A stretch of 64,000 bases of DNA from Candidatus Neomicrothrix sp. UBA2983. Its GTDB lineage: Bacteria; Actinomycetota; Acidimicrobiia; Acidimicrobiales; MedAcidi-G1. Location: the NCBI GenBank assembly GCA_002346745.1, contig DEAL01000021.1, forward strand, positions 1 to 64,000, written 5' to 3'. A program made the position numbers and the translations under genes. This document shows, one piece after another, positions 55,185-63,340 of the stretch. The notes beneath the pieces were generated by a model. That model was given only the letters and a program-made list of their open reading frames with translations. It was not told where the DNA came from and ran no database searches. The number at the start of each line of letters is the position of its first letter. Position 1 is the first letter of the stretch.

Positions 55185-56440
55185 TGCGACGGGACGCGGC
55201 GGCCGTGTCGCTGGTCCTCGTCCTGGTGGCGTGCGGCGGTGGCGCCGACGATGAGGGCTCCAGCAACGCCGATGGCGAGTCCACGACCTCTTCGACGGCA
55301 AGCGAGTCCACGACCTCTTCGACGGCAAGCGAGTCGACGGTTACGGGCACGCCTGGCGAGGGGTCCACACCCGCCGATTCGACGCCAGAGGACGCTGTGT
55401 CTCCCGCTCCCTCCACGACCGAGGACGTCGTCGCCTCGCCGACGGTCGCCACCGAGTTCGGCAACCCGGGCTGGGTGGTCGACGGGTCGACCACGACGAC
55501 CACCGAGGTCCCCTGGGACGGCCTCACGATGCCGCTCACGGGCGAGCCGGCGCCGGACGGCTGGCCCGAACGGCCGGCGCTGGTGGTCAAGGTCGGCAAC
55601 AACGACTGGCGGTCCTTGCCGCAGCTGGGCCTCGAGGCGGCCGACATCGTCTACGAGGTGATGGTCGAGAACTTCGTCACCCGGTTCAACGCCGTCTTCC
55701 ACAGCGAGTTGCCGGCGACCGTCCGACCGGTGCGCTCGGCCCGGTCGAGCGACATCGACCTCGTCGCCAACCTGGATCGCCCCATGTTCGCCTACTGGGG
55801 CAGCAACGAGGGCGTCGCCGACGAGGTCCGGGGCGCCGAGCGCCTCGGCGTCCTCGTGGCCCGTTCCACGATCGGACGCGGGCAGGAGCACTTCTCCCGG
55901 GACGAGTCCCGTCGCGCCCCCTACAACGGAACCGTCGACCCGGCCGGGGTGCTCGGCTCGATGGACGAGTACGGCATGGCGCCGGGCCCTCTCTTCACCT
56001 ACGGCCCGCCGGCCGATTCGGCCGTCCGGACCGCCGGGGTTCGTTGGACGACGGCGAACCGGGACGTCGTGTTCGCCTGGGACGCCGACCTCGGGCGCTG
56101 GGTCCGGTACCAGGATGGTGTGCCACACCTGGACGCCGGCGGGGAGCCGTTCGCCGCCGACAACGTATTGAAGCTGACGGTCGGCTACCGCAAGTCCGAC
56201 GCCGACCGGACCTCGCCACAGCTGCTCAGCACCGGGTCCGGGGACGGCTGGCTGTTCCGGGACGGCACGGTCACCGGTGTCGTCTGGAGCCGTCAGTTCG
56301 TGGCCGACGGCTGGTCGATCCTCGACGACGACACCGGGGAGCGGATCTACCTCGACACCGGATCCACCTGGATGCTGATGACCCGCCTGGGCGAGGGCGA
56401 GATCCTCGACGCCTCCGAGGTCAGCGAACTCACGGACTGA
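55184..56440 (+). CDS. DUF3048-family lipoprotein (YerB-like)
   Basis: The 418-residue protein has a lipoprotein signal (VSLVLVLVACGGG, lipobox LVAC) and about 90 Ser/Thr/Glu-rich residues with a perfect 9-residue tandem repeat. The DUF3048 domain follows: PALVVKVGNNDWRSLPQLGL, ADIVYEVMVENFVTRFNAVF and RPVRSARSSDIDLVANLDRP. The family is extracytoplasmic with no defined reaction; its C-terminal half ends VWSRQFVADGWSILDDDTGE. A hairpin follows the stop. Confidence 0.83.
   Translation: MRRDAAAVSLVLVLVACGGGADDEGSSNADGESTTSSTASESTTSSTASESTVTGTPGEGSTPADSTPEDAVSPAPSTTEDVVASPTVATEFGNPGWVVDGSTTTTTEVPWDGLTMPLTGEPAPDGWPERPALVVKVGNNDWRSLPQLGLEAADIVYEVMVENFVTRFNAVFHSELPATVRPVRSARSSDIDLVANLDRPMFAYWGSNEGVADEVRGAERLGVLVARSTIGRGQEHFSRDESRRAPYNGTVDPAGVLGSMDEYGMAPGPLFTYGPPADSAVRTAGVRWTTANRDVVFAWDADLGRWVRYQDGVPHLDAGGEPFAADNVLKLTVGYRKSDADRTSPQLLSTGSGDGWLFRDGTVTGVVWSRQFVADGWSILDDDTGERIYLDTGSTWMLMTRLGEGEILDASEVSELTD
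55277..55330 (+). repeat. 27-bp tandem duplication in the lipoprotein linker
   Basis: Two perfect 27-base copies (55277-55303, 55304-55330) encode ESTTSSTAS twice, and a third copy starts with GAGTC before diverging. The reading frame is kept, so linker length can vary by slippage. Confidence 0.9.
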
Positions 56441-56445
56441 GCGCA

Positions 56446-56463
56446 CGTCGGATGTGACCGACG
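56446..56463 (+). terminator. hairpin CGTCGG-ATGTGA-CCGACG after the DUF3048 gene
   Basis: A perfect 6-bp stem with a 6-base loop starts six bases after the stop, before the pdxS promoter. No U-tract follows. Confidence 0.45.
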
Positions 56464-56501
56464 AGGTCGGTTCCGCGGCGACGGGCGGAGGGGCGCAGCC
56501 G

Positions 56502-56507
56502 TAGACT
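56502..56507 (+). promoter_or_regulatory. -10 box TAGACT, leaderless start for pdxS
   Basis: TAGACT is seven bases from ATG 56515; no Shine-Dalgarno sequence. Confidence 0.6.
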
Positions 56508-56514
56508 CCGCTCC

Positions 56515-57405
56515 ATGAGCGACACCAACCGGTCCACCGGAACGCAACTGGTCAAGCGCGGGCTCGCCGAGATGCTCAAGGGCGGCGTCATCATGGACGT
56601 CGTCGACGCCGGGCAGGCCCGCATCGCCGAGGACGCCGGCGCTTCGGCCGTCATGGCCCTCGAGCGGGTGCCCTCCGACATCCGGCGCGACGGTGGGGTG
56701 GCCCGCATGTCCGACCCCGAGATGATCGAGGGGATCAAGGAGGCCGTGACCATCCCGGTGATGGCTAAGGCCCGCATCGGCCACTTCGCCGAGGCGCAGA
56801 TCCTCGAGGCGCTCGGCGTCGACTACGTCGACGAGAGCGAGGTGCTGACCCCCGCCGACGAGGCCCACCACATCGACAAGTGGGCGTTCACCGTGCCGTT
56901 CGTTTGCGGCGCCACGAACCTGGGCGAGGCCCTGCGGCGCATCTCCGAGGGTGCCTGCATGATCCGCTCCAAGGGCGAGGCCGGCACCGGCAACATCGTC
57001 GAGGCCGTCCGCCACCTGCGTTCGATCATCGGCGACATGCGGAAGATCACCCAGGCCGACGCCGCCGAGCTCTTCGACTGGGCAAAGCGGTTGCAGGCAC
57101 CACTCCCGCTCGTCCAGGAGATCGCCGACACCGGCCGCCTGCCCGTCCCCATGTTCTGCGCCGGCGGGATCGCCACGCCGGCCGACGCCTCGCTGGTGAT
57201 GCAGTTGGGTGCAGAGGCCGTCTTCGTCGGCTCGGGCATCTTCAAGAGCGACGACCCGGCGCCGCGTGCCCGGGCCATCGTCGAGGCGACCACCAACTTC
57301 GCCGACCCGACCCTGCTGGCCAAGGTCAGCCGCGGGCTGGGTGGTGCCATGCCCGGCCTCGAGCTCGGCGACCTCGAGACCCGGCTGGCCGACCGGGGCT
57401 GGTAG
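56515..57405 (+). CDS. pdxS: pyridoxal 5'-phosphate synthase lyase subunit
   Basis: The 296-residue TIM-barrel enzyme builds PLP from ribose 5-phosphate, glyceraldehyde 3-phosphate and ammonia. Near-invariant stretches are GGVIMDVVDAGQARIAEDAG, LERVPSDIRRDGGVARM and VMAKARIGHFAEAQILEALG with the catalytic lysine. It forms a dodecamer decorated by the PdxT glutaminase encoded next. The gene is leaderless. Confidence 0.97.
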   Translation: MSDTNRSTGTQLVKRGLAEMLKGGVIMDVVDAGQARIAEDAGASAVMALERVPSDIRRDGGVARMSDPEMIEGIKEAVTIPVMAKARIGHFAEAQILEALGVDYVDESEVLTPADEAHHIDKWAFTVPFVCGATNLGEALRRISEGACMIRSKGEAGTGNIVEAVRHLRSIIGDMRKITQADAAELFDWAKRLQAPLPLVQEIADTGRLPVPMFCAGGIATPADASLVMQLGAEAVFVGSGIFKSDDPAPRARAIVEATTNFADPTLLAKVSRGLGGAMPGLELGDLETRLADRGW

Positions 57406-57434
57406 GTCCGGCCCGCCGACCGGCAGCGCTCCCC

Positions 57435-58031
57435 GTGAAGATCGGCGTCCTCGCCCTCCAGGGGGCGTTCGCCCGCCACGCCGCCGTCCTGTCGGCCGTC
57501 GGCGCTGCACCGTTGGAGGTGCGGCATGCCGGGGACCTGGCGCAGGTCGACGCCCTGGTGGTTCCGGGCGGCGAGTCGACGACCATGTCGATGCTGCTCG
57601 AGGCCTCCGGCCTGCGCGAACCCCTGGAGGAGCGTCTGGCGGGCGGACTCGCGGTCCTCGGCACCTGCGCCGGGATGATCCTCCTGGCCGCCGAGGTCCT
57701 CGACGGCCGTCTCGACCAGCGGCCGCTGGGCGCCATCGACCTCGGCGTCCGGCGCAACGGCTACGGCCGGCAGGTCGACTCGTTCGAGACGGAGGTGGCG
57801 GTCGAGGAGATCGGTGCACCCTTCCACGGCGTCTTCATCCGGGCGCCGCTGGTCGAGCGCGTCGGGCCCGGCGTCGAGGTGCTGGCCGAGGTGGACGGCC
57901 ATGCCGTGCTCTGCCGCGAGGGCAACGTCCTCGTTTCGTCGTTCCACCCCGAGTTGGCCGGCGACGACCGCATCCATCGCTGGTTCGTCGAGTCGGCGGC
58001 CGCCGGTCCCGATCCAGTCCCCGAGGGGTAG
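57435..58031 (+). CDS. pdxT: pyridoxal 5'-phosphate synthase glutaminase subunit
   Basis: The 198-residue class I glutaminase supplies ammonia to PdxS. It has the start KIGVLALQGAFARHAAVL, VVPGGESTTMSMLL, the nucleophile Cys in GTCAGMILLA and the His-x-Glu pair in SFHPELAGD. GTG 57435 follows pdxS by 29 bases. Confidence 0.95.
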   Translation: MKIGVLALQGAFARHAAVLSAVGAAPLEVRHAGDLAQVDALVVPGGESTTMSMLLEASGLREPLEERLAGGLAVLGTCAGMILLAAEVLDGRLDQRPLGAIDLGVRRNGYGRQVDSFETEVAVEEIGAPFHGVFIRAPLVERVGPGVEVLAEVDGHAVLCREGNVLVSSFHPELAGDDRIHRWFVESAAAGPDPVPEG

Positions 58032-58035
58032 CAGC

Positions 58036-58785
58036 ATGTCCGGCCATTCCAAGTGGGCGACGATCAAGCACAAGAAGGGCGCCGCCGACAAGAAGCGCGG
58101 CAAGCTGTTCGCCAAGCTGATCAAGCAGGTCGAGGTGGCGGCCCGTCAGGGCGGTGGCGACATCGACGCCAATCCGACCCTGCGGACCATGTACCAGAAG
58201 GCCCGCGACGCCTCGGTTCCGTTGGACACCATCGAGCGGGCGGTCAAGCGGGGGACCGGCGAACTCGAGGGCATCGCCTACGAGCCGGTCACCTACGAGG
58301 GGTACGCGCCGCACGGCGTGGCCCTGTACGTCGAGACGCTGACCGACAACCGCAACCGCACCAGCTCCGAGGTCCGGTCGGTGCTCGCCAAGAACGGCGG
58401 ATCGCTCGCCGAGCCCGGTTCGGTGGCCTGGCAGTTCGAACGCAAGGGGGTCGTGCTGCTCCCCGGATCCGCCGAAGAGGACGAGATCATGCTGGCGGCC
58501 CTCGACGCCGGTGCCGAGGACCTCGTGGACGACGGCGGCATCTGGCGACTGACCTGCGAGGCGACCGACCTGCCGGCGGTGCGAGAGGCCATCGAGTCGG
58601 CCGAGGTCGCCTTCGACTCGGCCGACGTCACGATGGTCGCCACCTCCACGGTCGGCGTCGACAGTGTCGAGGCGGCCAAGGCCGTGCTGCGGGTGATCGA
58701 CTTGCTCGACGACCTGGACGACGTCCAGGACGTGCACGCCAACTTCGACATCCCCGACGAGGTGTTCGACGCCCTCGAGGCGTAG
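58036..58785 (+). CDS. YebC/PmpR-family regulatory or translation factor
   Basis: The 249-residue protein opens with SGHSKWATIKHKKGAADKKR and has VTYEGYAPHGVALYVETLTD and NRTSSEVRSVLAKNGG, the family signature. Members were described as transcription regulators and, more recently, as factors that relieve ribosome stalling. It is the usual neighbour of ruvC. ATG 58036 has GAGGGG upstream. Confidence 0.94.
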   Translation: MSGHSKWATIKHKKGAADKKRGKLFAKLIKQVEVAARQGGGDIDANPTLRTMYQKARDASVPLDTIERAVKRGTGELEGIAYEPVTYEGYAPHGVALYVETLTDNRNRTSSEVRSVLAKNGGSLAEPGSVAWQFERKGVVLLPGSAEEDEIMLAALDAGAEDLVDDGGIWRLTCEATDLPAVREAIESAEVAFDSADVTMVATSTVGVDSVEAAKAVLRVIDLLDDLDDVQDVHANFDIPDEVFDALEA

Positions 58786-58790
58786 CGGCA

Positions 58791-58815
58791 CCGGCCGGGG
58801 CGGTCCCCCTGCCGG
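58791..58815 (+). terminator. GC-rich hairpin after the yebC-family gene
   Basis: CCGGC (58791-58795) pairs with GCCGG (58811-58815), and GGGG/CCCC (58797-58800/58805-58808) pairs inside it around CGGT. It lies between yebC and the ruvC promoter. Confidence 0.35.
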
Positions 58816-58828
58816 CGACCCCTCCTGC

Positions 58829-58834
58829 TAGGGT
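58829..58834 (+). promoter_or_regulatory. -10 box TAGGGT, leaderless start for ruvC
   Basis: TAGGGT is seven bases from ATG 58842; it identifies the ruvC start. Confidence 0.65.
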
Positions 58835-58841
58835 CGTACAT

Positions 58842-59342
58842 ATGTTCGTCTTGGGTATCGATCCCGGGCTCACCCGCTGCGGCTACGGCCTGGTGGAGCG
58901 CCACGCCGCCGGCCGGCACCGGGCGGTCGCCGCAGGGGTCATCCGGACCGACCCGGATGCCGACCTCCCGGTGCGCCTCGCCGAACTCCAGGCCGAGGTT
59001 CGCTCGCTGCTCGGCGAACACCGCCCCGAGGCCGTGGCGATCGAGCGGGTGCTCTTCCAGGTCAACGCCCGCACCGCCATGCAGGTCGGCCAGTCGGCGG
59101 GGGTCGTCATGGCCGAGGCCGCCGCCTCGGGCTGCCGGGTGGCGCTCTACTCGCCCAACGAGGTGAAGTCGGCGGTGGCTGGATGGGGCGGCGCCGACAA
59201 GGAGCAGATGGAGCAGATGGTGCGCGCCCAGCTCGGCATCGACCGTCCGCTGCGGCCGGTCGACGCCGCCGACGCGGTCGCAGTCGCCCTCTGCCACCTG
59301 GCCACGGCGCCCACGGCGCTCGCCGCGGAGGCCGCCCGGTGA
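58842..59342 (+). CDS. ruvC: Holliday junction resolvase RuvC
   Basis: The 166-residue endonuclease cuts Holliday junctions. The catalytic acids are visible: Asp in VLGIDPGLTRCGYG, Glu in VAIERVLFQ, and two Asp in PVDAADAVAVALCH. NARTAMQVGQSAGVVMAEA is typical. It leads the ruvCAB operon. Confidence 0.96.
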   Translation: MFVLGIDPGLTRCGYGLVERHAAGRHRAVAAGVIRTDPDADLPVRLAELQAEVRSLLGEHRPEAVAIERVLFQVNARTAMQVGQSAGVVMAEAAASGCRVALYSPNEVKSAVAGWGGADKEQMEQMVRAQLGIDRPLRPVDAADAVAVALCHLATAPTALAAEAAR

Positions 59343-59361
59343 GGGATCGGGGAGGCCCACG

Positions 59362-59958
59362 ATGATCGGCTCCCTGCGCGGTCGGCTGCTCGAGTGCGGC
59401 GACGACGGCCACGTGCTGCTCGAGGTGGGCGGCGTCGGCTACCGCCTCACCGTCACGCCCACCACCGCGTACCGACTGGGCGACTCCGGGGCCGACGAGG
59501 TTTTCGTCCACGTCCACCACCACATCCGTGAGGGCGACCAGGCGCTCTACGCGTTCCTCGAGCGGTCCGAGCGGGCCGGCTTCGAGGCGCTGCTCTCGGC
59601 GCACGGTGTGGGCCCGGCCCTGGCGTTGGCGGTGCTCGGCGTCCACGGACCCGACGAGTTGGCCCGGGTGGTGGCCGACGACGACGTGGCGGCACTGTGC
59701 CTGGTCCCGGGCGTCGGCAAGAAGACGGCGGCCCGCCTGCTGGTCGACCTCAAGGGCACCCTCGACCTGCCCGTCGATGTGGCCGTCGCTGCCGGCGATG
59801 CTCCCATCGCCGCCCGCTCGGCCCTGGCCGAGGTGCAGGAGGCGCTGGCCGGCCTCGGCTACTCGTCCGACGAGGTACGGGGCGTGCTGGCCGACCTGGC
59901 CGGCGACGACCCCGCCGAGCTGCTGCGAGAGGCGCTGCGGCGCCTGGCGAGGGCCTAG
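59362..59958 (+). CDS. ruvA: Holliday junction branch migration protein RuvA
   Basis: The 198-residue protein starts MIGSLRGRLLECGDDGHVLL (OB fold). It has a VHHHIREGDQALYAFLE segment, helix-hairpin-helix motifs (LLSAHGVGPALALAVL and CLVPGVGKKTAARLLVDL) and the C-terminal RuvB-binding domain (ALAGLGYSSDEVRGVLADL). It holds the junction for RuvB. Confidence 0.96.
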   Translation: MIGSLRGRLLECGDDGHVLLEVGGVGYRLTVTPTTAYRLGDSGADEVFVHVHHHIREGDQALYAFLERSERAGFEALLSAHGVGPALALAVLGVHGPDELARVVADDDVAALCLVPGVGKKTAARLLVDLKGTLDLPVDVAVAAGDAPIAARSALAEVQEALAGLGYSSDEVRGVLADLAGDDPAELLREALRRLARA

Positions 59959-59966
59959 GAGGGGTC

Positions 59967-61007
59967 GTGGCACGCGACGAGCTGCTGTCCCCCGAGGTGG
60001 AGCCCGAGGAGGCCGCCGTCGAGGTCGGGCTTCGGCCCCGGCGGCTGGCCGAGTTCATCGGCCAGGCGGAGCTCAAGGGACACCTGCGCGTGATGCTCGA
60101 GGCCGCCCGCCAACGGGGCCAGGCCGCCGACCACTTCCTGTTCGCCGGTCCGCCAGGCCTCGGCAAGACCACCCTCGCCCACATCGTCGCCGTCGAGATG
60201 GGCGCCGAGTTGCACGTCACCTCCGGTCCGGCCCTCGAGCGGTCCGGCGACCTGGCGGCCATCCTCACCAAGCTCGAGCCCGGCGACGTCCTCTTCATCG
60301 ACGAGATCCACCGCCTGGCCCGGGCGGTGGAGGAGGTGCTCTACCCGGCCATGGAGGACTACGAGCTCGACATCGTGCTCGGCAAGGGCCCGGCGGCCCG
60401 CTCGATCCGCCTCGAGCTGCCCCGGTTTACCCTGGTCGGGGCCACCACCCGGACGGGCCTCATCACCGGGCCATTGCGCGACCGTTTCGGCCTGACGGCC
60501 CGCCTCGACTACTACGAGCCCGAGGACCTGCGCACCATCGTGCGCCGGGCAGCCGGCATCCTCGAGGTCGACCTGGACGAGGAGGGGGCAGGCGAGATCG
60601 CCCGGCGCTCAAGGGGCACGCCGCGCATCGCCAACCGGCTGCTCCGGCAGGTCCGCGACTTCGCCCAGGTCGAGCGACCCGAGACCGGTGGTCGGATCAG
60701 CGGCGACACCGCCCGGGACGGCCTGACCTTCTTTGCCGTGGACGCCCTCGGCCTGGACCGACCCACCCGCTCCATCCTGACGTCGCTGTGCGAGCGCTTC
60801 GGCGGCGGGCCGGTCGGGCTCAAGACCCTGGCGATCAGCGTCGGAGAACCCGAGGACACCGTCGAGGACGTCTACGAACCGTTCCTGATCCAGCAGGGGC
60901 TTCTCCAGCGAACCCCCAAGGGGCGCATGGCCACGCCGGCGGCCTTCGAGCACCTGGGCTTGGCTGCGTCGCAGCGCGAGCGGGGGAACGCCCTCTTCGG
61001 CGACTGA
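59967..61007 (+). CDS. ruvB: Holliday junction branch migration ATPase RuvB
   Basis: The 346-residue AAA+ motor has LRPRRLAEFIGQAELKGHL, Walker A FAGPPGLGKTTLAH, Walker B VLFIDEIHRL, sensor 1 LVGATTRTG and arginine finger GPLRDRFGL, followed by the winged-helix domain. GTG 59967 has AGGAGGGG upstream, nine bases after ruvA. Confidence 0.97.
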   Translation: MARDELLSPEVEPEEAAVEVGLRPRRLAEFIGQAELKGHLRVMLEAARQRGQAADHFLFAGPPGLGKTTLAHIVAVEMGAELHVTSGPALERSGDLAAILTKLEPGDVLFIDEIHRLARAVEEVLYPAMEDYELDIVLGKGPAARSIRLELPRFTLVGATTRTGLITGPLRDRFGLTARLDYYEPEDLRTIVRRAAGILEVDLDEEGAGEIARRSRGTPRIANRLLRQVRDFAQVERPETGGRISGDTARDGLTFFAVDALGLDRPTRSILTSLCERFGGGPVGLKTLAISVGEPEDTVEDVYEPFLIQQGLLQRTPKGRMATPAAFEHLGLAASQRERGNALFGD

Positions 61008-61041
61008 GGTTCTCCACCCCTCGCCCCCGGGGGGCCGCCCG

Positions 61042-61047
61042 TAGGAT
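61042..61047 (+). promoter_or_regulatory. -10 box TAGGAT, leaderless start for queA
   Basis: TAGGAT is eight bases from ATG 61056; no Shine-Dalgarno sequence, so no room for a preQ1 riboswitch. Confidence 0.55.
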
Positions 61048-61055
61048 CGGCCGGC

Positions 61056-62075
61056 ATGCGCCCGGCCGATTTCCGCTACGACCTGCCGGACTCCTCGATC
61101 GCGCAGGAGCCCCTCGCCGACCGGCCCTCGGCGAGGTTGCTGGTCGACCTGGGCGACGGCGTTCGGCACTGGACGGTCCGGGACCTGCCCGATCTGGTCC
61201 GGCCGGGCGACGTGCTGGTGCTCAACGACACCAAGGTGCTGCCCGCCCGACTCCACCTCACCAAGGAGACGGGCGGTGCCGTCGAGGTCCTCCTGCTGGA
61301 GCGGCGGGGTGCCGAGGGCACGGTCGAGGACTGGGAGGCGCTGGTGCGTCCCAGCCGGCGGGTGCCCTCGGGGATGCCGCTGTCCGCGGGCGACGACCTG
61401 GTGGTGACCGTGGGTGACGACCTGGGCGAAGGCCGGCGTCGGGTGCGGCTGGAGGCGGCCGGCGGGGTCCTCGCCGCCCTCGACCGCCACGGCGAGATGC
61501 CACTCCCGCCCTACCTCTCGACGGTTCTCGAGGATCCGGACCGCTACCAGACGGTCTACGCCGACCGGCCCGCCTCGGCAGCGGCGCCGACCGCCGGCCT
61601 GCACCTCACTGACGAGGTCCTCGACGCCTGCCGGGCAGCGGGGGCGAGGGTCGAGCGGCTCGAGCTGGTTGTCGGCCTCGACACCTTCCGGCCGGTCACC
61701 GTGGACGACCTGGACGATCACGAGATGCACTCCGAGGCCTTCTCGGTTCCCGACGCCACCTTCGAGGCCTGTGTGTCGGCGGAACGCGTCATCGCCGTCG
61801 GGACCACCACGGTGCGGGCGCTCGAGGCGACGGCACGTGGCGACCAGGAGGGGCGCACCGACCTGTTCATCCGCCGGCCCTTCGACTTCCGGGTGGTGGA
61901 CGTCTTGCTTACCAACTACCACCTCCCCGGCTCTACGCTCCTCGTGCTCCTGGATGCCTTCGCCGGACCCCGCTGGCGCCAACTGTACGCCACTGCCCTC
62001 GCTGAGGGGTACCGGTTCCTGTCGTTCGGCGACGCCATGCTGGTGGCCCGCGACCGTCAGGGAGGTGCATCGTGA
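61056..62075 (+). CDS. queA: S-adenosylmethionine:tRNA ribosyltransferase-isomerase
   Basis: The 339-residue enzyme turns preQ1 in tRNA to epoxyqueuosine using the ribosyl part of SAM. It has FRYDLPDSSIAQEPLADRP, DVLVLNDTKVLPARL, PTAGLHLTDEVL and LTNYHLPGSTLLVLLDAFAG. It works after Tgt, encoded next. Its TGA stop overlaps GTG 62072, the start of a 13-codon ORF that bridges to tgt. Confidence 0.95.
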   Translation: MRPADFRYDLPDSSIAQEPLADRPSARLLVDLGDGVRHWTVRDLPDLVRPGDVLVLNDTKVLPARLHLTKETGGAVEVLLLERRGAEGTVEDWEALVRPSRRVPSGMPLSAGDDLVVTVGDDLGEGRRRVRLEAAGGVLAALDRHGEMPLPPYLSTVLEDPDRYQTVYADRPASAAAPTAGLHLTDEVLDACRAAGARVERLELVVGLDTFRPVTVDDLDDHEMHSEAFSVPDATFEACVSAERVIAVGTTTVRALEATARGDQEGRTDLFIRRPFDFRVVDVLLTNYHLPGSTLLVLLDAFAGPRWRQLYATALAEGYRFLSFGDAMLVARDRQGGAS

Positions 62076-62113
62076 GGTCCGAGGTCGAGGTCCCGGTGGG
62101 GAGGACAGTATGA
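62072..62113 (+). CDS. 13-codon bridging ORF between queA and tgt (duplicated tgt start)
   Basis: GTG 62072 overlaps the queA stop (GTGA), is preceded by GGAGG at 62061-62065, and encodes V-R-S-E-V-E-V-P-V-G-R-T-V before TGA 62111-62113. That stop overlaps the tgt ATG 62110 (ATGA). The first four codons copy the start of tgt (M-R-S-E-F), and GGAGG recurs before the tgt start. It looks like a small duplication of the tgt translation start that now passes ribosomes along. Translation is not proven. Confidence 0.4.
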   Translation: MRSEVEVPVGRTV

Positions 62114-63219
62114 GGTCCGAATTCCGCTTGTCTGCGACCGACGGCGGGGCACGCACCGGCACGGTGACGACGCCACGGGGCACCTTCACGACGCCGTGCT
62201 TCATGCCGGTGGGGACCCGGGGGGCGGTTCGGCACCTGTCGTCGGTGGACCTGGCCGACCTGGGCGTCGAGGTCGTGCTCGCCAATACGTACCACCTGAT
62301 GCTCCGGCCGGGCGCCGAGGTCGTGCGCCGGCACGGGGGCCTCGCCGCCTTCGCCGCATGGGACGGCCTCACGCTGACCGACAGCGGCGGCTACCAGATC
62401 TTCTCATTGCAGCCGAAGGTCGACGACGAGGGGGCGGTGTTCCGCTCCACCTACGACGGGTCGACGCACCGCCTCACCCCGGAGGGTGCGGCGACCGTCC
62501 AGGCGGACCTGGGTGCCGACATCCAGATGGTCCTCGACGTGTGCCCGGCCCTGCCTGCCCCTGACCGCGCGCTGCGCCAGGCCGTGGACCGCACCGCCGA
62601 TTGGGCGGCACGCGGCCGGCGGGAATTCCTCGGGCACGAGGACGCCGCCGGCCGCCAATGCCAGTTCGGCATCGTGCAGGGCGGATTGGATGAGGCGCTG
62701 CGGGCCGAGAGCGCTGAGCGGACCGTCGAGGTGGCCTTCGACGGCTACGCCGTGGGCGGCCTCAGCGTGGGGGAGACGCGCAACGAGATGCTCGACCCGC
62801 TCTCGGCGGCGGTCGCCGGCCTGCCCGCCGACCAGCCGCGCTACTTCATGGGGCTGGGTGACCCGGCCGGCCTGGTGGAGGTGGTGGCCAGGGGAATCGA
62901 CATGTTCGACTGCGTCCTGCCAACCCGCCACGCCCGCCACGGTACGGTCCTCACGACGGCCGGCCGCCTGAACCTGCGCAACGCCCGGTTTGCCGACGAC
63001 GACCTGCCCCTCGACCCGGAGTTCCCGGCCAGCCCGGCGGCGGCGTGGAGCCGGGCCTACCTGCGCCATCTGTTGCTGACCGACGAGCCGACCGGCCGCC
63101 GGCTCCTCACCCTGCACAACCTGGCGTGGTTGCTGGACTTCGTGGGCCGGCTGCGGGCGTCGATCGCCGAAGGCCGTTTCGCCGCTTTTCGCACGGAGAC
63201 CCTGGTCGTCTGGGGCTGA
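62110..63219 (+). CDS. tgt: tRNA-guanine transglycosylase, zinc cysteines missing
   Basis: The 369-residue TIM-barrel enzyme exchanges guanine 34 for preQ1 in tRNAs with GUN anticodons. Active-site parts are intact: LTDSGGYQIFSL, FGIVQGGLDEAL, and the nucleophile Asp267 in MFDCVLPTRHARHGT. In the normal C-terminal zinc site (E-C-x-C-x2-C...His) all three cysteines are replaced: the segment reads DPEFPASPAAAWSRAYL with Phe305, Ala307 and Ala310 in those places, while His336 in TLHNL remains. ATG 62110 has GGGAGGA upstream. Confidence 0.93.
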   Translation: MRSEFRLSATDGGARTGTVTTPRGTFTTPCFMPVGTRGAVRHLSSVDLADLGVEVVLANTYHLMLRPGAEVVRRHGGLAAFAAWDGLTLTDSGGYQIFSLQPKVDDEGAVFRSTYDGSTHRLTPEGAATVQADLGADIQMVLDVCPALPAPDRALRQAVDRTADWAARGRREFLGHEDAAGRQCQFGIVQGGLDEALRAESAERTVEVAFDGYAVGGLSVGETRNEMLDPLSAAVAGLPADQPRYFMGLGDPAGLVEVVARGIDMFDCVLPTRHARHGTVLTTAGRLNLRNARFADDDLPLDPEFPASPAAAWSRAYLRHLLLTDEPTGRRLLTLHNLAWLLDFVGRLRASIAEGRFAAFRTETLVVWG

Positions 63220-63269
63220 CCCTTCGGCGGGCCCGGCGTGCAGCGTCCGGGGCTGACGCCGCCCAACCT

Positions 63270-63294
63270 CCGCCCGTCGCGGATCGGCGGGCGG
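63270..63294 (+). terminator. 7-bp GC hairpin between tgt and yajC
   Basis: CCGCCCG (63270-63276) pairs with CGGGCGG (63288-63294) around 11 bases. It could end the queA-tgt transcript; it lies just upstream of the yajC -10 box. Confidence 0.35.
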
Positions 63295-63298
63295 CCCC

Positions 63299-63304
63299 TA
63301 GGCT
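63299..63304 (+). promoter_or_regulatory. -10 box TAGGCT for yajC-secD
   Basis: TAGGCT would start a transcript with a ~30-base leader containing GAGGA before ATG 63341. Confidence 0.45.
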
Positions 63305-63340
63305 TTCCCAGTCCCCCCGACGACCCACCGAGGACCTGCG

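Noticed and set aside
55277..55330. Repeat pair considered as a CRISPR fragment
   Set aside because: The copies are directly adjacent with no spacer and encode an in-frame peptide repeat in a lipoprotein linker.
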